DNA of 64,000 nucleotides from Engraulis encrasicolus. Its lineage: Eukaryota; Chordata; Actinopteri; Clupeiformes; Engraulidae. Below, one piece after another: positions 23,605-34,858 of this stretch (its first letter is position 1; every line of letters begins with the position of its first letter). The DNA lies in the NCBI RefSeq assembly GCF_034702125.1, contig NC_085867.1:49365898-49429897 (forward strand). The letters are read 5' to 3'. The position numbers and the translations under genes are program-made. The notes beneath the pieces were generated by a model. It saw only the letters and a list, made by a program, of their open reading frames with translations, did no database searches and had not been told where the DNA came from.

Positions 23605-24142
23605 AAGCTGGGCTTACACTGTGCGACTTTTGCCCCGATTTTGCCCCGATTTGGCACTCGCACGACTTTTTGAGAGTCGGGCCGATTTCTTGCTCAATCG
23701 CAGGTCAATCGTGAGTCTCGCATCGTGCAGTGTACATGGGGTAACGACAAGCGATTTCGCCTCACGATCGTGCAATCGCAGGGTCGCAAGAAAATCAAAA
23801 CGGTTTGAAATTCTGGTCGTGGCTCGTGCGTAAATCGCAGAGTTAAAGCAGTGCTACGACCCGATTTGACACTTCACATGCACAAATTAATAGGGCCGTG
23901 CGATTCGCTGTTGAGCGCGACCTCATCTCCACCTCAGGTGCGCATGTTCCCTCCTCTGCAGACCGGGGAAACATGCCTGTCGCCTCGTACGGTGGAAGCA
24001 TTTCGGTCGCATCCGACTGTCGGCTCGTGTAGTGTGAGGACGTGAGTCGTGAGCTGTGAACTTTTAAACAGTGAAATGTCATCGTGCATTGTGAGCAGAA
24101 GCTTAAGACCCACGAGTGAAAATATCGCACAGTGTATGCCCG
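23605..24142. mobile_element. MITE family M1, copy 3, opposite orientation (538 bp)
   Basis: Starts AAGCTGGGCTTACACTGTGC and ends CGCACAGTGTATGCCCG, the reverse complement arrangement of copies 1 and 2. It is inserted at the same satellite word (AAACTA before, ACTAAGACCAG after). The last few bases of its right inverted repeat are missing. Confidence 0.85.
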
Positions 24143-24723
24143 ACTAAGACCAGTAGGCCACAGGGCATTTCATGACTTCAGCTTTAGCTAGGTGTGTGAG
24201 TGCCAGCTTAAAGAGAAGCGAAGAAAATCCCTGTAGCCAGCCACAAAAGAGGAACATACATGGTCATGTACAACAAAATTAAGAATCTGAAAAATGGTGG
24301 ACGGGTCGAACCAGGGGAAAGATCATTTAAGACTACTAAGACCAGTAGGTCACAGGGCATTTCACGACTTCAGCTTTAGCTACATGTGTGAGTGCCAGCT
24401 TAAAGAGAAGCGGAAAAAAATCCCTGCAACCTGCCACAAAAGAGTAACATACACACATGGCCATGTACAACAAAATTAAGAATACAAAAAATGGTGGACG
24501 GGTCGAAACAGAGGAAAGACAATTAAAGACTAAGACCAGTAGGCCACAGGGCAGTTCAAAACTTCAACTTTAGCCGCGTCTTGGAGTGCCAGCTTAAAGA
24601 GAAGCGAAAAAAATCCCTGTAACCAGCCACAAAAGAGGAACATACACACATGGCCATTTACAACAAATTTAAGAATCTGAAAAATGGTGGACGGGTCGAA
24701 CCAGGGGAAAGATCATTTAAGAC
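24143..24723 (+). repeat. Satellite array, block 5, about 3 monomers
   Basis: Runs to TTTAAGAC, the 8-bp target of the hAT element that follows. Confidence 0.94.
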
Positions 24724-26130
24724 TAGGGCTGTCCCGACTATTCGACGTAATCGATTACGTCGATTGCGTAAATAAGTCGGCGTGTTCAACATACCGTCGT
24801 TTACGTGATTTGCGCAAAAAAAAAAAAAAGTGACTTGCGCGAGCCGCGAGGTAGACGTGCTAAACAGAAGCGAAGAAAATGGCAGAGGCTGAAAGTCTGA
24901 GGGTTTCAGTGTCAGACGAAGATGAAGGTGCAGTGGCACCACTACTCAGCCCAATGAAAAAAAGTGATTTGTGCGAGCCGCGAGGTAGCCTAGCCTACGT
25001 GCTGAAAACAGAAATGGAGCAAATGACTGGGGCTGCACGTCCGATAGTGTCAGTGTCAAACAAAGATGAAGGTAACAGTGGCACCACTTATCAGCCCAAT
25101 AAACGGACAAAGACATCTAAAGTGTGGCGATATTTTAAAGACAAGGCACAAGACCTGGTTGTGTTTCTGTAGGAGACTATATTTATTGAGGAAGTGAACG
25201 TTTTTCAGATCGAGACGCGCGGTATATTTCACACTGTTTTATACTGTCGCTATGCTGGCGGCGTGCATAGCAACGACAGGGAGATAAAGCAATGATTCGT
25301 AATGTGCCTGTTATAGACGCAATATTCAACACCTTTAGGGTGACAGTGGTCGGGGTGTTTGTAGAAGAGATTGTAAGTTAAAAAGTAATGAAGACAACAG
25401 AAGTGTGCATATTCCGGCCAACAGCGTGAGATATGGAGGAGTGAGAGGAATGCATGCCTGATTCAGAAAGGTCTCTTCCCTTCTCCTCCACGGACGGTGC
25501 ACGAAGTTCACCTCGCACTATTCAATATTGTTTGTGCCGACTGCAGGTCTAAATAAATAGTAATATTATTCTAATAATATAATAAGTCATAATTATGTCG
25601 TGCTGCAATTACTAACTGGGTCTATATTAGCGACAGAAAGGGGATAGCGCGTTATTAGGGACCAGCTGGGTTTTGGTGCGTCAACAGAATTACATGGACA
25701 GAGTAGCCTCGACGTTCTTTCCATGCAGGCTACTCATAAAATCTCTGGTAGCCTTTATAACCTAACAGTGGCCCATATTTGTTTCCACTTTCCTAATACT
25801 GTATAACTTGGGCCTCTTTATACATCAGTAAATGTAGGCTAATAAGCTTACTTGATTTGAACTGAAACAAATAGATATTATATTAGGCCTGTATGTATTA
25901 TAGTCTATGACTAATTTATACAATGTCCCCTTTTTTTCTTTTTTTTTTTAGAAATCATTGTCCTAATAGGCCCTAGGTGCACTCTGCTTTATTTGTCTTT
26001 TATTTTTCAGGTCAAAATTAAGTGGCATATCACAGTTTTTCCCTTCAAAAAAAATAAAATAATCGCGACTATTCGAAAAAAATAGTTGATAGAATAATCG
26101 GGAGGAAAATAATCTTTAGGGACAGCCCTA
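24724..26130 (+). mobile_element. hAT element in the satellite, 1,407 bp
   Basis: It starts TAGGGCTGTCCC and ends GGGACAGCCCTA, perfect 12-bp inverted ends, with more diverged complementarity further in. The perfect 8-bp target duplication TTTAAGAC is at 24,716-24,723 and 26,131-26,138, and the satellite monomer resumes in register. It is too short for a full transposase (about 600 residues) and keeps only an N-terminal fragment, so it is internally deleted. Confidence 0.95.
24879..25175 (+). pseudogene. N-terminal fragment of a hAT transposase
   Basis: A 97-residue frame starts MAEAESLRVSVSDEDEG, is acidic at first, and reaches KTSKVWRYFKDKAQ at about residues 79-92 before stopping. K-V-W-x-Y-F is the usual start of the BED zinc finger in hAT transposases; the zinc ligands and the catalytic RNase-H-like domain are absent. 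The position, just inside the left end, is right for the transposase start. An internal repeat of the S-V-S-(D/N)-E/K-D-E-G segment (about residues 10 and 57) is visible. Confidence 0.68.
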
Positions 26131-26318
26131 TTTAAGACTAAGAGCAGTAGGCCACAGGGCATTTCACGACTTCAGCTTTAGCTACGTGTGTGAGTGCCAG
26201 CTTAAAGAGAAGCAAAGAAAATCCCTGTAACCTGTAACCAGCCGCAAAAGAGGAACATACACACATGGTCATGTACAACAAAATTAACAATACGAAAAAT
26301 GGTGGACGGGTCGAAAGC
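26131..26318 (+). repeat. Last satellite monomer
   Basis: One monomer following the hAT element, ending at GGTGGACGGGTCGAAAG, where the array stops just before the 781-bp TTAA element. Confidence 0.93.
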
Positions 26319-26328
26319 TTTTCTTTAA

Positions 26329-27109
26329 AGGCCAACTTCCGATAAAACACAGTTTTACTCACTCCTTTTGAAGATCGGACGGTCACCCCAAGTTAAACTC
26401 ACTTGCAAGGCTCTCATAGTGGTGCGTCACCTCACCTGGCTGTGTTTCCCGGTGTTTCCCAATTTACATAAATAATGCATATAAACGAGCGAATCACGAA
26501 AGCCTTTCTGTGTTTCGTCACGTCGAAAGAAGGCGTTGCCCACAAAGGTTTATGTCGACCCATTTTTCTAAAAACATGTCGAGTCATTTTTTTCTGCTTG
26601 TTTTCAATACAAGCAACGTCTGGTGGCCCGAAACCTGGCTTAGCTTAGCTATCAGCTGGTTGCTACTCTCAGGTACACACACAGCACAAAGCCTCATGCA
26701 TACAGCAAGCCCACTCCAGTTGCTCCGTGCCTGCAGCTGTTCTAGGGGTCGCTGTCGAAAGAGCACAGCCCTGAATGGAGCATGCACGCCTCCGTTGGCG
26801 CCCCTATAGTGCAGTACCACCCGGGGAAGTGGCGACTCTGTTTCCCATTACATTCTCTCCAAGAACAGGAGGACTGAGCCAATCAGAGACGCATTTCCAC
26901 GAGAGCAGGAGGAGTGAGCGAATCAGAGACGCATTTCCACGAGAAACACGGGACACCCTCTCGTTTCTCCACAAGCCACCTTGCTAGCTTGCAAAAACGG
27001 CTTGAAACAAAGCAACCAGAACGTTTTTTAAAACAGGACCAACGCGTAACACATTCAATAACAATGGGGAACACAGCAATATTAATACAATGACGTTGAG
27101 AGGCCATCT
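26329..27109 (-). mobile_element. TTAA element family T1, copy 1 (781 bp)
   Basis: Flanked by TTAA at 26,325-26,328 and 27,110-27,113. On the minus strand it starts AGATGGCCTCTCAACG and ends at GGAAGTTGGCCT. A second copy of exactly the same length lies at 56,125-56,905 in the other orientation. No domain is recognisable in its frames. It could be a piggyBac- or Kolobok-type non-autonomous element. Confidence 0.87.
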
Positions 27110-27133
27110 TTAAGATCTGTAGTCACCTCTTTA

Positions 27134-27673
27134 AAGCTGGGCTTACACTGCGACTTTTGTCCCGATTTTGCACCGATTTGGCACTCGCACGACTTTTTGA
27201 GAGTCGGGCCGATTTCTTGCTCAATCGCAGGTCAATCATGAGTCTCGCATTGTGCAGTGTACATGGGGTAACAACTAACGATTTCGCCTCACGATCGTGC
27301 AATCGCAGGGTCGCAAGAAAATCAAAACGGTTTGAAATTCTGGTCGTGGCTCGTGCGTAAATCGCACAGTTAAAGCAGTGCTACGACCCGATTTGACACT
27401 TCACATGCACAAATTAATAGGGCCGTGTGATTCGCTGTTGAGTGCGACCTCATCTCCACCTCAGGTGCGCATGTTCCCTCCTCTGCAGACCGGGGAAACA
27501 TGCCTGTCGCGTCGTACGGTGGAAGCATTTCGCTCGCATCCGACTGTCGGCTCGTGTAGTGTGAGAACGTAAGTCGTGAGCTGTGAACTTTTAAACAGTG
27601 AAATTCCATCGTGCAGTGTGAGCAGAAGCTTAAGACCCACGAGTGAAAATATCGCACAGTGTATGCCCGGCTT
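27134..27673. mobile_element. MITE family M1, copy 4, outside the satellite (540 bp)
   Basis: AAGCTGGGCTTACACTG to CAGTGTATGCCCGGCTT, flanked by TA on both sides, same orientation as copy 3. It lies 20 bp beyond the TTAA element and about 0.8 kb past the last monomer, which shows the family is not confined to the array. Confidence 0.87.
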
Positions 27674-28024
27674 TAGACTGGCGATTCTTCTCCTAAGCCG
27701 CCTGGTTCTCTGCAACTGTAGCTTAAGCTTTATCCAGAGTGTCGCCACAGTTTTCATTAGGCTGTCATTTTACCTCTTTAAAGGATAACTCCAGCCAATT
27801 TCAACATACAGTTGTAATGCTCACACTACCCTGAACTTGTTAGTACCTGAGGTTTTTTTTTCTTCAGCTTTTTTCCCAGATACTGGTCATCGTAATGGGG
27901 GCAGTTGTTTGTTTACATTTAAAAAAAAAACATTTTTATTGATTCCCAAAAACATCCAAAAGGTTATGCAACATCAGCAGACAACTAGCAAACAGCGATA
28001 CCTTTTGGGAAAATATTTGGAGTA
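27674..28024. other. Non-coding interval with a half DNA element
   Basis: From 27,778, TTTAAAGGATAACTCC looks like the left end of another TTAA-type element; no right end was found before 28,025. No gene. Confidence 0.45.
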
Positions 28025-28192
28025 CCGTATTTTTCGGACTACAAGTCGCACTTTTTTTCATGGTTTGGCTGGACATGCTACATATACTCTGGTGCGACAT
28101 ATATATGTTTTTTTTTTTCTCAACCGGCGAGCACTATGTGCGCAACTAGGCCTATGTTGTGTTGCCTAATACCACTGATAGAAAAAAATGTT

Positions 28193-28320
28193 AAGCTTAC
28201 AACTTACTACACGTGACCTGAAGAAGGCCGACAGGCCGAAACGTTGTCACATTAAAAACTGTTTATTTAACTTGTGAGTGTGCGGCACCTCTCTCCTTCT
28301 GCAAGCTTACAACTTACCAC
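28193..28320 (+). mobile_element. Retroposed fragment with a hammerhead-ribozyme-like motif
   Basis: A 92-bp insert (28,211-28,302) is flanked by an 18-bp direct repeat, AAGCTTACAACTTACTAC at 28,193 and the same with one change at 28,303. The insert holds CTGAAGA, a GGCC..GGCC stem, then GAAAC, in the order of the hammerhead core C-U-G-A-N-G-A / stem II / G-A-A-A. Such motifs are known in Penelope-like elements and retrozymes. The stem II join has an extra A, so activity is doubtful. Confidence 0.6.
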
Positions 28321-28396
28321 AACAAAAAATAGCATTTACAATGACGACTGAATAGAAATATACCACCCAAAAGAAGTTAATATAGCCTACTGCTGA

Positions 28397-28520
28397 GTTC
28401 AAGCTGAAAGTAATTAAATATGCAGCCGAAAATGGCAATAGGGCAGCTGAACGAAAGTTTGGATGCAATGGAAAACTGTTTGGGGACTGGAGAAAACATA
28501 CCTGCAAACTCAGGAGGGTT
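28397..28520 (+). pseudogene. pogo-like transposase, N-terminal helix-turn-helix fragment
   Basis: The frame reads EFKLKVIKYAAENGNRAAE and RKFG, then GDWRK, matching the N-terminal DNA-binding segment of pogo/Tigger transposases that recognises the inverted repeats. It ends in a C-rich run near 28,550. No start codon is visible in frame immediately upstream. Confidence 0.65.
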
Positions 28521-28639
28521 GAAAAAGGTGACAAACTATCACGAGCACCCCCCCCCCCCGCCCTTCTCCGCATCAACAAAAGGAAAAAAAGGAAAAGACA
28601 ATTTTTTATTTACTATATTTAATTATTATTAATATTTTT

Positions 28640-31050
28640 TTTTCTTTGCAATTTTTCAATGTGCCCCTTTCTGCCCATGCTCTCCTCCTCCCCCTCGGTG
28701 CTGCCAAATTAGCCTGTCTCTGTGCTCTATCCCTATTTCCAGCTCCACTGACATGAGCACACAACCTCCTGTCTAGTGTCTACCTCTCAACATTTCACAT
28801 CATCCATTTTAAACATTTCCACCCCAGTTCTATTTATTCCATTTCATTACCCCCCCCCCCCATTATTTTCATTATTTGCAATGTAGTTTTTATTCTATTC
28901 CATTGTAAGTTATTCCATCCTATTACTTTTTATTCCATTTCCTCTGAAAACAGTGTATCACATCACACATGCCACAGCCAAACACAGACAGACAGCCAAA
29001 CACTACAAAACCTCACACACCATCACTCAAACCTCACATACAGTAGGGCCTATAGGCCTACACCTCACACAAACACAGCATGCCTTCAACACGTGTCACA
29101 CAAACTAGGCCTACACCTTTAACATAGGCTACACTAAAACACATAACCACACTACAAAACTTCACATCCTCCACACAGCATCATTCAAACTTCACACACA
29201 GCACAAGTCAAATGCCATGGACAATGCACAGAAGAGAGGGAAGAGAGGAGAAGAGATGAAGGGAGAGGATGACAGGAGAGAGAACACACTCACAGACACA
29301 GGTGACGTGTGCAATAACGTGTATGATGTCTTATCTTATTATGCGCGTTATGCTGTTGCTTTAGGACTTTAAACTCCTCCAGGATTAAATATACTACCAT
29401 GCGCTAGGAATGACAAGTAGGCTACTAGCCTACACTATATATGTCGAAAATAAACAAACAATAACATCACGGAGAACTTACTTTCATAACGTCGGTAGTT
29501 TTTTGTTGTGTTTGTTATTGTTTTTCACTTACTCGCACATCCATGTCAAATCCATGCAGGGTATTTGCGATCGCGTGGGCGTTATTAGGAAACGGCAACT
29601 CCATCCTATGCATTTGTGAGGACTTGGCAAATGTCAGACGAGGAATCTGACAGCTACGCTGACATTATTCTCCCAGCGCTGTCCTGCTCTGTCCAGCCCA
29701 AGCCGTTTTCGCTCCACCACCACCACTTCATTTCAGCGTCACTACAGTTATTACTTGCATTCACCGACACCTAACCTTGCATTAACCACTGCCACATTCT
29801 TTATCACCCGTTGAAAACCTACAAAACCAAAGTAATCCGCGCTTGTCCTCTTATTGACATTTTATTTATCAACACCGGTTCCGCGCGGGCTTCAAGCCTT
29901 CAAACATGCAGCCAGTGAATGTGAAGCTGCGTCCTTGTGATTAAACTGCAGCCAATGGATGTGGGTTACATCATAACTAGTGTTTATGGGTAATGTAGGA
30001 AATCTCGCCGTCTTTACGTATATCAGACAGGCAGCTGTTTACCCTTCAGAACTTCAGTCGGGCGCTACTGGCTAGTACACCCCCCCCCCCCCCCCCCCCC
30101 CCAAAAAAACTCTTCGGATCTGCACGATTCACATAAGTCACCTATTTCGGAATCAAAACGGCAAATTTCGCCAAAAGGTGACAAGTTTGCGGGTATGAGA
30201 AAAGCGGAGGAAAATGTGCATGTTGTGAAAAAAAAAAACTATCTGAAGATTCAAGGCCCACGTCTAGAAGAAGAGCTGAATACAGGACAAATGTGTTGCG
30301 AGTCAACGGTCTTGTTACGGGCTCCATGACATTGCCAAAGAAATGAATAGGACTTTTTGCGGAAGTCAGGGACCTCGTGGATTTATCGCGTTATGTAATG
30401 CAATCCCCTCTCGTGGATTTATTTGCGCTATGCAACGCAATCGCCTCTCTATCCGAGAACGAGCGTCTGTGTTATTACGGCTGTGATACATGTAAGCGAA
30501 TTCCACCCGTTTTCAACCTGCTCGCTCGCCTCGCGTGGTGACGTAGCATCGTTTACCGGTCAAATTAGCTTAGCTTAGCAAATGCTGTGGTCAAACAACC
30601 GTCTCTCTTCAATCACAAACACTGTATGTACAAATTAAAATGATGAAACAGGAGCGAATATATTGGTCACCTTAACCCAGGTGTCATTTATTTTAAAACC
30701 ATCTGTGAAAAACGATCGGCAGATTTGACACCACCGAAATCAAAACAGCCTCCATTTTTAATATCCCAGTAGTGCTGGTGACGCACGTGACGTCATGGCG
30801 TTGAAAGCTCTCCCATTGGTTAACGCTTCGCGGTGCCGCTACATTTTTCAGCCAAGCTCAACTTTCTCGCCTCGCTCGCCCACCGCCCGCCACCCTCGCT
30901 TCCCTACGTCACCACTTCTCGCCTCGCTGCCGCGTCCCAACGGAAAATAATGGAACGCCACGCTTCTACCGCTTTGGAAGCGCCCTTGTAAATTGGTCGT
31001 TAAAGACAGTCAGCCGACTTCCAGGTGAAAATCGGTCAAACGAGCACAAC
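28640..31050. other. Interior of the pogo-like element, unresolved
   Basis: No host gene seen. Contents are CA-rich non-coding sequence (28.9-29.3 kb), a short local duplication of CTCGTGGATTTAT (about 30,372 and 30,411), and CpG-richer sequence with an inverted pair CGTGGTGACGTAG / CTACGTCACCAC at about 30,533 and 30,904. Confidence 0.5.
30080..30102. repeat. Poly-C tract
   Basis: A run of over 20 C followed by six A. Other runs occur at about 28,550 and 28,852. Likely unstable in replication and sequencing. Confidence 0.95.
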
Positions 31051-31071
31051 GTGACACTACCATAGGCTACA

Positions 31072-31300
31072 CAACATGGATGAAATCCCCCTCACCTTTG
31101 ATACCGTCATGGGCTGGAGTCTCAGAAAAGGGGGTAAAGAAAGGCGTGCTCTGGAGACGTAACAAAGTTGCCTCGAACCCTCCCACGGTCCAAACGCAAA
31201 ACAATGCCGAAAATTGAATGTTGTTCTGACTACAGGGCAACATGGCGCGTTATCACTATTTCTTCTTCTTTTTCTTTTTGTGGTTTTATGGCGGTTGGCA
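31072..31300 (+). pseudogene. pogo-like transposase, catalytic-region fragment
   Basis: ATGGATGAAATCCCCC opens a frame MDEIPLTFDTVMGWSL, followed by a stop near 31,161. N-M-D-E-x-P-x-x-F-D is the motif around the second catalytic Asp in pogo/Tigger and related DDE transposases. Later in another frame a VVLTT-like stretch follows. Strongly degenerate. Confidence 0.6.
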
Positions 31301-31585
31301 AACCATCTTAGTTGGTGCATTACCATCACCTCTGAATGCGTTGCCACTGCTTCAGATGCTGGTTTATAAAACAATGCCGTCTTTGAGCAGCAGCTTACCA
31401 TGCGCCAGCTATCACAACATAGATTCCATGGATAGAATAACCTTTCAAAAATGTGCGACGATTAGTCCGGTGCGACGTATATATGTTTTTTTCAATTTTA
31501 AAATGCATTTTTGGGCCGTTGCGACTTAAACTCCGGAGCGACATATAGTCCAAAAAATACAGTAGGCCCATGTTAACACATTTGC

Positions 31586-32368
31586 TACGTGTACATGATG
31601 TTTTTGAATCGGATCTAATAGATCGGATTTAAGTAGATCGGATTAAGAGTTATTTTGCGACGTGTATACATGGCAATTTCACTTAAATGCGATTAAACGT
31701 CTGGGGAAAATAAAGCATTGCGATTGGACTGAGGACGCACGTGCTGAGTGAGCCAAATAAGGCGTGGGGGCGTGGTCGCCAAACCTCCGGGGAACTACTG
31801 GGACACAAGCTTATCTTCAGCCCGAAAATGAATTCCCTTAGTGGACTCAAGGCTGGTAAAATCCCCTTTGGGTCTGGTTCTTTCAAATGCTAGTTAGCAC
31901 CCTCCTAGCTTAGAAAAACGAACTGGTGAAAGGGTGATGTGGAGTAACTTTGTTGTGCTTAATTACTTCGTGGGGCACTTTTACATCAATATATGGAAGC
32001 CACAACATTTATAGTCGCTTAGGGACTTTAAATTAAGCAAAACTTTCATGTGAAAATCAACAGGAAGTGCCGCCATCTTTTTCTCACTGACAAAGAGCAC
32101 GGGCTCTTGGCGCCATCGTGTGGTCAACGAGCATGCGTGGAACGACCGGATTTATTGTAATTCTGATTAAAAGGTTACATGACAGAGGAACGTGTTTAAT
32201 CGGATTTAAAAGAGGAATAAACCACCCACTTTGATCGGACTTAAGTTTAAATCGGAATAAACTTAAATCCTGTTCGGTAAGTGTTTACATGATGTTTTTA
32301 AAGTGGAATTAAGTTTTAATGAGATTTAAAGTGAGTTAAATCGGATTTAAATGCCTCATGTAAACGTA
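31586..32368. mobile_element. Non-autonomous DNA element, about 780 bp
   Basis: TACGTGTACATGATG near the left end pairs with CATGTAAACGTA near the right end. Many copies of ATCGGATTTAA lie near both ends. No coding capacity or clear target duplication. Confidence 0.55.
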
Positions 32369-32372
32369 CCAA

Positions 32373-33200
32373 ATGAATACTGACAGTGCTTACGGAATTA
32401 TGTTGTAGAATACTGGCGTTCTAACCTCTTTTTGGTGCTTTTTTGTAGAGCCACAGCATATTATGTGATAGGGCCACAGAAACAACTCATGGCTGGTTTG
32501 AAAGATGAGACTTTACCCTCTTACTGGGTGAAAACTGTGTGTCTCTACGAGCTTTTATCACCGAGCAAACCCAAGTTAAACCGAAGAGGGTATCCTTCGA
32601 ATTCAGCTACAAAAGGAGCTTGCTGATGGGATGGGAGAGGTGTGTTAAGAAGTGCGCGCAGGGGCGGGGGAGTCTTGTTGGGAGGGAGACTCATGCACAT
32701 TCTGAGTAGAATCTGTAAAGCTGGAGTGGTGTAAACATTTGTTTAAAAAAAAAAAAAAATTTAAATCAAGATTTAAAAGCTTAAAAGCTATCAGCGCCCC
32801 TGGCTAAAATAGCAGTGTCAGGCAACTGACAGCTGGGCAAGTATTGCCAGAAAGTAGAGTAGAGTAGAAACGGTAGGCTATTATGTATCATATCCTCATT
32901 TCAGTGACGGTCAGTATAATTGGCTCATTAATGCTTATTATATTTCATTGTAGCTTTAGCTGTAGGCCTAGGCCTTACTCCACTATCGTCCTTGGCATTG
33001 TTCTTTTTTTGGAACTTTATTGCCCATATCAAACTTCCAGGCAATACAAACACACGTCCTTGGCATTGTTCAACAACGTTTATGACGAAATCTGGTGCAT
33101 GTGGGGGGTTGGGGGGGTCGGACATAAAAATAAAGAAATCAGTCGACCCATGACCAAACCTGACAACCAACCGGAACCAAACTTTTATTTTTCTTAGGCC
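32373..33200. other. Non-coding interval
   Basis: A possible splice acceptor TTTTTTGTAG at about 32,448 is followed by a 60-residue frame without recognisable features. Nothing else supportable. Confidence 0.5.
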
Positions 33201-33234
33201 CTATGATCGACACTGCTTTTGCTGACCTGTTCAC

Positions 33235-33300
33235 CAGGAATACTTACCTCAGGAACATCTTCCATATCAGCAATACTTACCACAGGAACATCTTCCATAT
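33235..33300 (-). repeat. Tandem repeat of a splice-donor-like unit, 34 bp
   Basis: On the minus strand the unit GTAAGTATTGCTGATATGG plus GAAGATGTTCCTG is repeated, and a third unit, split by the ATAT-flanked element, begins at the donor of the THAP exon (35,249). Each unit starts with a consensus 5' splice site GTAAGTAT. Confidence 0.7.
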
Positions 33301-33327
33301 CCTCCTGAGACCCGGCCATTGGCGTTT

Positions 33328-33343
33328 GTCCACTGTAGTGGAC
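33328..33343. repeat. 16-bp palindrome, copy 1
   Basis: GTCCACTGTAGTGGAC, near the left end of the ATAT-flanked element. Copies 2 and 3 are at 33,676 and 35,088; copies 2 and 3 extend into an inverted repeat of about 25 bp including CGTCGGGAC. Confidence 0.85.
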
Positions 33344-34610
33344 AATACTTTGCTACATGTATCTCAAAAAAACTTAATGCAACCTATTTCAATCTGGGAT
33401 TACTGTAAACTAGACATTTAGAGCTTTACAGTGATACCACATTTTTGTGGGTGGGGCCTGTAAAACACCTGTAATCTGCTTCCAAAATGGCCGCCATTAC
33501 ACTAGCCAGATTTAATGGCCACAGGTGAAGGAAGTGATCATATTTTGGAAAAAAATATGATTCCATGTGTCCAAATGAATTTGTTTCATAAATGTAACAC
33601 CCTAAACAAAATGCTAGTCAAGTTTCAGGATTATATTTTAATAACAACCCTTTCAAATCACACCTTCTTTTTCAATGTCCACTGTAGTGGACGTCGGGAC
33701 TTACGACTTCTCATTTTTAACCAATTTCTACACTTTGGGAAACATGGGGCTGAGTGAGGTAAAAATGATTTTTCTCAGAATTTTTTTCCAAAAACTCAAA
33801 CAAAGAGCTCTCAGGAGATGAGGGGAACCAGGGCCAGGGCCAGGCAGTAGAATAGGAAGGTGAAAGGTCAGGCAAACATGTATCTGCCATTGAGTATCAT
33901 GCACAGGAACACAACTGGCCTATGCCTACGACCCCTACTGCCAGAGATATATCCCTGAAACCCTTAAAATATCAGTTTAGCTAGTACAGGTATTGCCATG
34001 TTGACCATTTGATACCTCCAAAATGTATCCATGTTCCTATTATGCTGCTCTAACACTCAAGATATGGTCTAAATCTGTCCACCTGTTCTACGTTTAGGCT
34101 ACCATACAAACAACAAGTCGGACATCTTGAAAGTCAGCCATCTTGAAAGTGTTGGCCTTTGGAATTAAATAATTTCCATGACCTATTATAGAATATTACC
34201 TAATAAGATTTTTTACAAATCTGTCCACCCATCCAATAATTATCTACCATGTTAATGCGAAATATCTAGATGCAGAGGATGCAGCAGACGTGGGACACAG
34301 GGTGGATACAGTGTCAACAGTCAAGGGAAAACCATAATTAATATTCCTGACATTTTATTTAATGGCAATAATCATGGTACTGACCATGAAATATGGATGA
34401 GAAGCAATACCATCAAGATCTCCCATATTTATAATGCTTACTTGGTCTCTCCTCATGCGATCCAAGTCAAGGGATGAATTCAAAGGATACTCAGTAGACA
34501 CCAAAACACACAAGCACACATCTACAATACATTATTATTAATTTCATATGCTATTTTCTTGAGTTATAAACCATAAAATCTTCCTTTGTCAGCTTTTGAC
34601 GCTCCTATGG

Positions 34611-34858
34611 AGCAACTGTGGCCTAATTGGTCCACTGTAGCCTAGTGGTTAAAGAGTTGTTCTTGGGATTGGAAGCAGGGACGTGTTGATTGGCCTAATG
34701 TAGGCCTACCTGTAGTAAAAATGAAGAATGTGATCTCCTACACCCTTATCCATGGATCAAGCTTATTGAGAAATGCCCCACATTGTTCTATGAAGTTCAT
34801 CCAATACTTTGTCAATAAATATGTGGGTCAGCAGCTGATAAGTGTAATGTAATGTAAA
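34611..34858 (+). mobile_element. tRNA-derived SINE nested in the ATAT element
   Basis: The head holds GTAGCCTAGTGGTTAAAGAG, an A-box-like sequence of the fish V-SINE type, and the tail is AAGTGTAATGTAATGTAAAT. The B box is not clear, so the head is degenerate. Confidence 0.6.

Larger units (their letters stand above)
28025..31562 (+). mobile_element. pogo-like element, about 3.5 kb, degenerate
   Basis: TA flanks both ends (28,023-28,024 and 31,563-31,564). Left end CCGTATTTTTCGGACTACAA; the right end is the complement of CTGTATTTTTTGGACTATAT. Transposase fragments of pogo/Tigger type lie near both ends in the right order: a helix-turn-helix segment at 28,397-28,520 and a catalytic-region segment at 31,072-31,160. 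The 28.5-31.0 kb interior is mostly unrelated and must include later insertions I could not delimit. Confidence 0.62.

Noticed and set aside
12905..26318. Many similar open frames of 60-127 codons on both strands of the satellite (for example starting MPCGLLVLV or MVDGSNQ)
   Set aside because: They recur once per monomer, overlap on opposite strands and shift with small indels. They follow from a repeat with few stops and show no domain, so they are not genes.
12905..26318. CRISPR-like regular repeats
   Set aside because: The repeats are contiguous 191-194 bp monomers without unique spacers, in a eukaryotic context. This is satellite DNA.
31242..31529. 95-codon frame near the right end of the pogo-like element
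   Set aside because: It crosses degenerate transposase sequence and the terminal repeat; no consistent domain in this frame.
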